The position numbers were made by a program, and so were the translations under genes. Shown here in pieces: positions 55,765 through 64,000 of a DNA stretch of 64,000 bases; position 1 is the first letter of the stretch; every line of letters begins with the position of its first letter. This DNA comes from Uranotaenia lowii (Eukaryota > Arthropoda > Insecta > Diptera > Culicidae), in NCBI RefSeq assembly GCF_029784155.1, contig NC_073691.1:62481822-62545821 (forward strand), written 5' to 3'. Below the pieces are notes generated by a model. The model saw only the letters and a list, made by a program, of their open reading frames with translations, made no database searches and was not told where the DNA came from.

Positions 55765-56582
55765 AGACTTAGTCGATTTGGGTTCATTCTTGAATTTCTC
55801 AAACCCTGGGGTCTTAAAAGCTTTGTTTTGATTCAAAACTCTTTCATGATTTTTCGCAGAATGTTTAAGTAACCTTTACATTAGTAGATTAAACTTTTTC
55901 GTTTGTATGGGAAAATTCAATATTTTTTTCTGAAAAATAAAAAAAAACTTTTGTTTCTTCTGTGGAACCGAGTCTGGAAATGAGTTTTGTGCCAATTTAT
56001 AAATTCTTCATAGGAAATTTTCGGCTAAACAACTTTGTCGAAGACCGTAACTCCGTATCTAATTAGACAAAAAAATTATAAGCTATTGAACAGGGGTATG
56101 TCTCTGGACATTGAAAATCAATCAATTCAACTGACATCACTGCTTGTGCCTGTTGATGTATTCCTTAAAAAGAAGCAATGCAGTAACCGGCTAGGCACAA
56201 GCAGTGATGTCAGTTGAATTGATTGTTTTTCAAATTTAAAAGACATGACTCTATTAAACAGCTTATAACTCTTTAGCCTAATAAGATACGAAGTTACGAT
56301 CTTCGACAAAGTTGTTCAGCGGAAAATTTCCTTTAGGGAATTTATAAATTGGCACAAAACCCATTACCAGGCTCGGGTCCACAGAAGAAACAAAAATTAT
56401 GTTGATTTTTAGAACAAAATATTCAATTTACCCATACAAACATAAAAGTTGAAATTTACTCATGTAAACGTTACTTAAAAATTCTGCAATAAGTCATGAA
56501 TGAGTTTTGAACCTAAACAAAGCTTATAGGAGCCCAGAAATTGAGAAATTCAAAAATGACCCAAAATCGACTCAGGCTACTG
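55765..56582. mobile_element. Foldback element, copy B (uninterrupted)
   Basis: Left arm 55765-56160 and right arm about 56190-56582 are inverted copies of each other. Examples: CTCAAACCCTGGGGTCTTAA versus TTATAGGAGCCCAGAAATTG, and ATCACTGCTTGTGCC versus GGCACAAGCAGTGAT, with a loop of about 45 bp. Ends read AGTAGACTTAGTCGATTT and, reversed, AGTAGCCTGAGTCGATTT. Same family as copy A. Confidence 0.85.
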
Positions 56583-57282
56583 AGATAGGATTTCTTAAGC
56601 TGTTTTATGAAAATCTTGAGATTTGTAAACTGGATTGCTAATTTTTCAGTCAAATGACTCATTTTATCAATACTTGGTATGATTATTTGATAACTTTTAT
56701 AAAAATAGCATCGGAGATAACCATCACTGACTTTAGAGGTCACACAAAATTACAGTTATTGTTATTGTCAAGAGCTTAGAATTTTTGTACGCGACTTTGA
56801 TGCTGAGCCATAAGGAATCTTAATTCACTCACCCAGGTTTTACAATAAAATAAGAAAAGTGACATTAGTCAATATCCAAGGACAAAAGTATTTCGCTTGT
56901 CATGGTTCTATTTTGTATCAGTTCTTCCGTACATACGGAACTAGGAACCAAATTTGATAAAATAATGAAATTTTTAAACAAAAAATCACCTGAGCATACT
57001 GATCATACAACTGAATCTTTGCTTGAGGCGAAAAAATAATGACTTCACCACTAGACTTAGAAATGCCTATGATCATCTGTAGCCTTCCAATTTTTTTATT
57101 TGCTTTATCAACTTGCTTTTATGTATTTATTCTTTTTTATGTATTTAGCATCTCAAAGTGAAAGTTAAAAGTGTAGGTAATCTGAAAAAAAAACTCCAAT
57201 ATTACTTTTTTGACAATAATTAAATTTTCAAAATATTCAAATATTTTTGATTAATTTATGAAATATTCATAAGAAATGTCGA
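56583..57282. other. Unassigned AT-rich sequence
   Basis: No gene or element recognised. Confidence 0.4.
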
Positions 57283-57790
57283 AAAAGCTACACAATTATC
57301 ACAAATTTATGGTTTCAGTGAAACATCTAAGGTGTATCTTTCACTGAGGATGATCATACAGGATAATGCTGACAAGTATCGCTTTGTAATTTGATTATCG
57401 TTTATTCCATATTTCAATGGTATATACAGGCTTGTCCATAAATCCAGTAAAGAATTCGATCTGAATTAAATCTGGCAGGGATTAATTGATATTGTTTAAA
57501 ACTTTCCGAGTTTTGCCCGGGTTTATTCAGATTAACGAAAACTGTTTTGAAAAAAATTAAAAATGAACATACATTTTTTTAATCCTCGGATACAATTTAA
57601 CACTGCCGCTGAAATTCAATGAAAACTTAAAATTTCAAATAATTTCTTTCTTTTTTCTCTTGCATGTTTAAGAAAAATGCCTAGATTTAGTTCAGATTTG
57701 CTTTTTGTTTTTATAAATTTTTCAAAAATCGTCCTGATTTGCCCAACCATGTGAATACGCGTAGTAGAAAGTATAGAACTCGTGGACTTC
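57283..57790. repeat. Dispersed repeat (paralogue at 62.4 kb)
   Basis: Shared blocks with 62442-62870 in the same order and orientation: CACAATTATC/CACAATCATT, AATGCTGACAAGTATCGCTT, CATAAATCCAGTAAAG, ATATTGTTTAAAACTT, GTGGATACG-like and GAAAGTAT. A non-coding repeat family with CCCGGG-type motifs. Confidence 0.75.
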
Positions 57791-58499
57791 GGAAAAGCTA
57801 ATTGTTGAGTTAAAACCTTTATTTCCAAAATAACGATAATGTTCTATTGCTTTGTCAAAAAAGTGCACAAATTTGATTATGGAATGTCTACCAATTTTTG
57901 AAATTTATCTCGAAAACTAGAAGAAAAAAAACTAAATGAATATTTGGAATAAACGTCCCAAAATTTGTCAAAATTAGCTCTTGTAATCTTTGCGCCTCGA
58001 AAAAATGTTATTTTTTGTTGCCTTGTGTTATGCAAAAAAGTGGCTCCAGAGAGTAAAGCAAAAAATAAAAATACGAATTTGTTGTCGGGGAGTATAAATC
58101 CTGCATTAAATAGGTTAATCAGAATTATTCATCCAACGTAATAAGTTAACTTTGAAACGTAATTCATTAACATCCTATTGACAAAAGAAAAACCGAAAAT
58201 TGAAGTTTTAAGAAAGTATTTTTTATTACAGAGTAGTTAAGAAAAACTGAACCAAAATTTGCTCAATCGAAATGAATAATTTTGAGTAAAACTCATTTGG
58301 AAACATTTAAAAAACATTCCTCCATATAGTTTGTCAGTAAAACAACAATCAGTCATAGTTATGCATCTGTTTACAAAATTGACACATCTTAAACACAGGC
58401 CATACCTATTCGAAATGATTTTCAAGTTGAAAATTTCAATGTATATGATTCGAATATTTCTTTCATGCTGCAAATAAAAATACAATTGAAATAACAAGT
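57791..58499. other. AT-rich sequence with a third GTGGCTCCAGAGAG motif
   Basis: AAGTGGCTCCAGAGAGTAAAG begins at about 58039. The following ~100 bp are a diverged relative of the repeats at 43268 and 44428. Otherwise nothing recognised. Confidence 0.45.
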
Positions 58500-58912
58500 A
58501 GCTATCTTCGTGGAAATCACCCGGTTCCCGAACTGCGCCGAAATTCGTACCATATTGACTGACTGTGAAACGGCCTCGCTCGCTTTGGCAGACAGACAGA
58601 CACGATGAGCTTCTATGGTTGGCGGCTGGTAGCCAGCCTACAGCAATCTGGTCTTATAGTAGAAACTGTAAATCCTTTCGAGTAATAGCTTCCTCCTCTC
58701 TCTTGGGGCGGGAGAGCCCAAAGTTGAAAGCTAGTTGGATAATGGTTGCTTAGCATTTATCGCTCGAGCTTACCAAACAGATTATGTCTAATACCGACCC
58801 GTATGTTTCCTAGTACTAGCTACCCCTTGCCTGCTCGGCCTGACTGTATGTAGTACCTATTCCGAATCCGGCCGTAGAATAAGCTAACTCATGCTAGGCG
58901 GGTTCAGAATAA
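58500..58912. other. GC-richer island of unknown origin
   Basis: About 400 bp clearly GC-richer than the surroundings, with GGGCGGGAGAGCCC, CGGCCTCGCTCGC and CCTTGCCTGCTCGGCC. Bounded on both sides by A/T-rich DNA. No frame is convincing. It could be an LTR, a non-coding RNA gene or an older exon. I cannot assign it. Confidence 0.4.
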
Positions 58913-59140
58913 ATTTGTGAAAACATGTTTCAGTTTACTTTTTTTTGCAAATAACAATGTGCAACATTTTCGAGGTCATTTTCTGGGATAAATTACTCAA
59001 CTTTAGGGGTTTGAATGCAAAAACATAAACTAAATAAAACTATAAGAGAGTTTGTTTTGATTAGGTCGGATGAACCAACATTGGCTAAATTGAGTTATTT
59101 ACTGCAAATAATTGAAGAACAGGTATTCTACGTTATTAGG

Positions 59141-59330
59141 GCTTGTGATATAGCTCAGTTGGCAAGTCCGTTGCTTCTTGAGCCGATGTACGTGAGTTCG
59201 AGCCCAAGAGTAAGCATCGATCACAGTTGTACCGGATAAGTTTTTCTTTGACTATCCGCAAACTGCATCGTTGATATAAGTCGCGAATGACATGAAGATG
59301 TTAAAACGGCTATAATCGAAATAAAAAAAT
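59141..59330 (+). mobile_element. tRNA-derived SINE, second family
   Basis: A box TAGCTCAGTTGGCAAG and B box GAGTTCGAGCCC lie at tRNA spacing. A body including ATCGATCACAGTTGTACCGG and an A-rich end (GAAATAAAAAAATC) follow. The sequence differs from the SINE at 53.7 kb, so it belongs to another family. Confidence 0.75.
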
Positions 59331-60594
59331 CAAATCGAGTTTTAAGAAACAATATATGAATTTAATTTTAAAATTAGAGATTCAAAGCTATAATCAGAGC
59401 CAAGAAATTGCACTAAACGTGAATTTCAATTTTACATCTTTGAAACACAAAAAAAAAAATTTTTCATGAGGTGTTTATGAATTTGATTCTCGTCAGATCA
59501 AAAAATTGTTATCAAATTGTTATTCTAAATGTGACATAAGTTTCATTAGCTGCCCTCAAAGCCAAAGGGTTTGCAATGCAATGCAAAAATGATCGATAGA
59601 AAAAAAAATCAGAATGGAGATTAAATGTTCAAAACCTAAAATTCAGTAATCATTAAAAAAAAAAGTCAGATAAGGAATCCAAATGATTTTAATATCTTAA
59701 ACAAAGATCTCGAGTTCTCAAAATTCAGAAAAACCATGAAACTGCAGTAACTGAAGAAACGTCACAAGATTTGAAAATCTTTATGTATTCAATCTGGAAA
59801 AAGATAAGATTAAAAACATAGAAATATTCATGTTAATAGAATCACTCAATGATATTAGCAACTCAGCTATGAGATCGTTTTTATCATGAAAATAATTTGA
59901 GAATGATCATTTGGAAAATGGTATGTTGAATTCAGGATATTTACTTCAGTAGAGGATGAAATTTCGGTTAAATCAGTTGATAATGTATCAATTGGAATTT
60001 CAAGTCTATGACAGAAATTGGGATGGAAATTCAGTAAAGAAACTCATTATTGTCGATTGGTTCCGTTTAAGCAACTGCAATTTTTGTTTGGATGTTATTT
60101 TCAAAAAAAAAAAAACAGATTGAAAAGAATTTAGAATTTATAAACCAACGGAATTAGCTGCTATTTTAGTGCAGTAACTATTATTTGGAAAGTAAACGTT
60201 ACAATAAACATTACTATTGTGCAAGGCGTTTGACTTGTATGTAATGAAAATTAGGAGATGTTTTCCTTTATTCTACTTCTTCTGTTCTGAATATCCTGAC
60301 TGACATGTTTCGATGAAAAAAAAAAGAAAATTTGAGGTGAGGTTAATCACCAATTATTTGATTCTTTTTTTTCGAATAATGACGTTAATCGGTTCAAATT
60401 TTTTTGTACACATTTTGGGTTGAAAATTGAATAGTTGACGGTATTTACAATACTGTTGATCATATGCAAAAATAAAGTTCAGGTGATCGATAGTAAATTT
60501 ATTCGCCAGAAGAGATGTAGTCGTCATCAATCATCATCATCATCACGCAAAATGCTTGATGATCGCATCCGTGGTGAAAAGTGCACACTTCACC
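59331..60594. other. AT-rich sequence without gene
   Basis: No coding content. A short (ATC)n run lies near 60527-60546. Confidence 0.45.
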
Positions 60595-60892
60595 CCAGTG
60601 CAGTGATTATAATAGATTCGCTGATTGTTTTGTAACAGGAAGTTGTTTTAAAGGATATCAAAATTAGTATCTTGAGAAAATTTGTTAAAAGTTTTCTCTA
60701 TTCTTCTCTAATTTCATTTTTTTTAAATACAAATCTCTAATTTAGTTAAATAAAATTTAAAGAGAAGAGGAGGAGCAGTGCGCAGCAAGGTCGTGCGAAC
60801 GGGGAGGGGAGGTTAGGGTTTTAACCCCCTCTCCCTTCCATGGAGATTTTTTTCAAGTAAAATTTTCAGTTCAAGAATTGAATTTACCGTAA
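60595..60892. repeat. Dispersed repeat copy (paralogue at 2.3 kb)
   Basis: The first ~150 bp match 2320-2470. They are followed by GGGGAGGGGAGGTTAGGG and CCCCCTCTCCC, an imperfect G/C-rich inverted pair near 60800-60835. Confidence 0.45.
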
Positions 60893-61149
60893 GGGTGCCA
60901 GATTTTTTTCAGCACATATCCGGGCCGGGAAATTCCGGGCTATTTTATCTATAAACTAACTAGAAATAACTCATCAAAAACCAAGAAAAAAATTTGAAAA
61001 AAATATTTTTTCATTGACATTTATCAGCAGTTTTAAATCGTATTTTAAGCTTCCAAAAGTTTTTCATTATTATTGGTATGAAAATTGCTTACAAATTTCA
61101 TTTTAAATATGCGTGCAAACTCGGGTAAAACTGGGCAATCTGGCAACCT
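60893..61149. mobile_element. Small MITE with TGCCAGATT ends
   Basis: GGGTGCCAGATT at the left and AATCTGGCAACC at the right (61136-61147) are inverted, with CCGGGCCGGGAAATTCCGGG inside the left part and CGGGTAAAACTGGGC inside the right. About 257 bp. The target duplication is unclear. Confidence 0.6.
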
Positions 61150-62285
61150 TCATTTTCCGTAGTAATGTGAAATTACTTCATTTCAAAAGGTGTTTTGAAA
61201 ATTAAAGTTAGCAAACATGTCAGAAAATTGGCTCGCTTAGTCTTATATCACTCTAGGCCTGAGACATTTCATCCTGCGACACTAAAATGACGTTCACGAA
61301 TTGAAACGCAATTTTAATTTAAAATTCCAATTTACAATTAAATAAACCTTTTGTATTGAAACACAAACCTTGATACACAAAAACCCAACATCGTTTTTAA
61401 TATTGTTTTTTTTTTTAAAGAGATGTATCTAAACAAGTTCATCTATTACTTTGTTGATTAATCACTTGGAAAAACAGATCGTGTATAACATTACAAATTT
61501 TATGCTGGTATGAAATATTCTTCAAGAACCCAATTTTAGCATCTATTTTTCTATCTAAATGCTCAACTCCACATTCAAAAGGGTTTTAATAAATTACACA
61601 AGGTCACAAAATTAACATTTTTAAAAGTGGAAAGAAATCAAGAGCTTATTTTGGTTTCTGTTGGTGCCCTGACATTTTTAAATAGGTTAAAAATTCTTCA
61701 AGAAAATTCTGCACTTCTGTGATAAAACTTTCAAACATTACAAAAAAAAATGAAGTAAAGGTTCCTATCGACTTCCTTTCCCCAAGAACGCAAGTAATTT
61801 GACTGCGGGGAAAAAAGTTATAGAAGTTTTCTATTGTTTTTACTGTTCAAAATTTTGTATAATAATAGACTTTTGACGAATGTTAATATTTTTTTCTACA
61901 ATGAATTTAAGATATTTCTATAAGCAGAAACCAAATCGTTTTTCAGACTTCAACCTAATTGGCAAAATAAAATTAAACCTTTGTTTTTAAAAAAATTCTT
62001 CAATAATGTCAGAAATAGTTGTCTTTTACAATTATTTTCCAATTGTCTTTTGTCTTTCCAATTTTAATTCAAAAATACTTACTTATCAGTAACTTACCAG
62101 AAATAACATTGATTTAAAATTTAGATTCTGATTTATTTTTATTCGTATCAGTAAAAAATTATTATTCTTTGGAGTTTATGTGATGATTATGAGTGTTGAT
62201 ATGATTTTAGAAATCAATATCCTTATTTATTGTGCGTTATTGGTTTTTTTTATTATTATTTTTAGCAAAATTTGAAACTTCGGTC
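61150..62285. other. AT-rich sequence without gene
   Basis: No feature supported. Confidence 0.4.
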
Positions 62286-62365
62286 AGCCGAATACCGTTG
62301 AAAATCCGTTAAGCCGAATATTCGGCTCACCGAATAGTTGAGCTAAGTATTCGGCCGAATAGGCC
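62286..62365. repeat. CCGAATA palindrome cluster
   Basis: Within 80 bp the heptamer CCGAATA or its complement occurs at least seven times, forming perfect palindromes AGCCGAATATTCGGCT (62312-62327) and TATTCGGCCGAATA (62348-62361). Probably a short repetitive element. Confidence 0.7.
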
Positions 62366-62441
62366 GAATATCTACTACAGACTTGTAGTATTTTTAAAAT
62401 GATTTTGGATAATTTAAAAAAAAAATCAAAAGTATTGTTGT

Positions 62442-62870
62442 AAAAGTTACACAATCATTAAGAACTTATGGCTTCAGTTCAGTAAAACATTTAAGGTGTA
62501 TCCGCGCATCTTTCACTGTAGTTCGTACAGGAAAATGCTGACAAGTATCGCTTTATACTTTGATTATAGTTTATTCCAGATTTTCGGGATATATTCAGGC
62601 TTGCCCATAAATCCAGTAAAGATTCCAGATAAGTAAAATCTAGCCGGGATGTCCAGATATTGTTTAAAACTTCCCGAATTTTGTCAGATTATTTGCTAAA
62701 TCAAATAGAAAACTCAAATTTCTTTTTAAAAACTTTAAAATTTTGTGTTCAATAACGATTTTAAAAAAATTCAAAATAAACATAAATTTTTCCCGTTTTT
62801 AATATTTTTTTTTCCAAAAATCGTTCTGAATGCCTGACCGTGTGGATACGTGTGGTTGAAAGTATGGTAA
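62442..62870. repeat. Dispersed repeat (paralogue at 57.3 kb)
   Basis: Same-orientation relative of 57283-57790 with shared AATGCTGACAAGTATCGCTT and CATAAATCCAGTAAAG. The two copies differ by several indels, so it is an old family. Confidence 0.75.
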
Positions 62871-64000
62871 GCTTAAGGTTAAAAATCATCTTTCTTTTCA
62901 ACAACTATTTTGAAGATATCTTGCTCAAATTCGACCTTCATCTATATTACACAGGAAGGCAATCTCTTTGGGGATAAACGCCCTAGAAGCGACTAGTCAT
63001 CTGATGTCTTTTCAGTTATTGGTGAAATTCTAAAAATCAGAAAGACTCCTACTTAAAAAATATCTTGTAATACATCGTCCGATAATATCATCTGGTTGAA
63101 AATAATCGATTAAAACATGAGGAGCGTTAATATGGAAGAATTAGAAAGCATTGAAATAATCACTAATTTTTTTTTCATTAAAACCCTCATCCGCATTAGA
63201 GTGTCATTTTGACACCATTGCAAGTTTGAAGGCTTGTAACTTTTTTTCAGAAGCTTCAAAATACAAAAATTTCTTCGGGGACCCTAAATGAATTCAAAAG
63301 TTCTTCAATATTGCGTCTTTACTTTTTGATGGACGAACCCTGGAAGCCTGGACAAAAAAACTCCCTTTTCCGACTTTGGGTGTCATTTTGACACCACAAA
63401 AGTAAAATCTATTTAAGTCGTTTGAATTATTAGCAAACAAACACGTTTTGCTAGACGCGCTGCTTGTGGTTCTAGAAATTCAGGAATGATTTCACGTTTA
63501 TAATTTTCATATTTTTGTGAAATCTCACAGCGTGAATTGTAGCATCTCACTAGAATATAGATTAAATTCCCTTTTCAATGGATATAGTTTTGATTGCTCC
63601 AACCTGCGATAAAGCACTGAAAATCCGGGTACAACCTGACGGTGGACCACAAAAAGAGATGAAATTTCAATTTATAAAAAAAATGCGCAAAGTAGTGAAC
63701 TTTGAAAAATTCCAGTAATTTCAATTTTTGTTGCATCAAAAATCAAAAGACAGCAAAATGTTAGAATTTGAATAAAGTTTGTTGTCATATTTTTTTCTAA
63801 AACTCTACCATCGCTCAAACAGTATTTACTAGCAATCGAATGAAAAGTAGGTTTTTTAGACCACTTTTTTGAACTTTTTGCGACCATTTCATTAAAAAAA
63901 AATTAAAAAAATATTTCTTGGCTTCATGATGTAGACATTAACTTCAGCTTTCATATGCATAAGGCAAATATTTTGTACGACGTGTAATATATGAACTACA
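62871..64000. other. AT-rich sequence with two GTGTCATTTTGACAC hairpins
   Basis: GTGTCA-ttt-TGACAC stands at 63201-63215 and again at 63380-63394, in otherwise unremarkable sequence. No gene. Confidence 0.5.

Noticed and set aside
59141..59225. Functional tRNA gene
   Set aside because: Same reasoning: tRNA-like head continued by a body and an A-rich end.

Overview
The window is a eukaryotic, AT-rich, intron-bearing insect chromosome segment, most likely from a mosquito or another lower dipteran. Two things point there. One is the 3' half of a CREB-binding protein gene (nejire type) with short insect-style introns. The other is a DD37E mariner-like element of the kind known mainly from mosquitoes. 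The species call is inference. There is one confident host gene; most of the remaining sequence with readable content is transposable elements in several nested layers.

Layout. 1-5.5 kb: a 36-bp minisatellite (215-1546), then unassigned AT-rich sequence with a perfect 25-bp-arm palindrome (3331-3382). 5.5-10.8 kb: a TIR element (TA target) carrying a young non-autonomous LTR retrotransposon (LTRs 5854-6240 and 9569-9955, TSD GTAAG). Its non-coding interior holds an array of hairpins with a constant loop and variable stems. 11.1-12.1 kb: another TIR element. 12.7-13.5 kb: an inverted repeat with two CRE palindromes (TGACGTCA), followed by a promoter/5'UTR-like GC-richer stretch that runs into a 500-N gap. 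14.28-18.91 kb: nine coding exons of the CBP/p300 acetyltransferase (end of the PHD/RING region, HAT, ZZ, TAZ2, NCBD, Gln-rich tail), then a long 3'UTR-like stretch to about 23.1 kb.

24.2-38.2 kb is a Russian-doll structure. One minus-strand non-LTR retrotransposon (LINE-B) is split into pieces by a 2.0-kb TIR element, a 1.3-kb TIR element, a pair of TTA-flanked MITEs, and a CTGCC-type TIR element. The CTGCC element is itself interrupted by a nearly intact 5.4-kb I-clade-like LINE with an 11-bp TSD. 39.9-43.3 kb: decayed Ty3/gypsy pol split by a second CTGCC-type element. 44.6-46.2 kb: a foldback element split by a TTAA-flanked MITE with G-run ends. 46.9-48.5 kb: a DD37E mariner-like element with a broken transposase. 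49.1-54.5 kb: a MITE, a third LINE (LINE-C) carrying a third CTGCC-type element, and a tRNA-derived SINE. 55-64 kb: a LINE 3' fragment, a second foldback copy, a second SINE, small MITEs and unassigned AT-rich DNA.

The nesting gives a relative history. LINE-B came first, then the TIR elements, then the I-clade LINE. The LTR element, whose two LTRs look identical, must be recent. The strongest candidate for something undescribed is the hairpin array inside the LTR element (6419-7171): about two dozen short stem-loops whose 8-nt loop is conserved near YYCGAGYG while the stems change with compensation.
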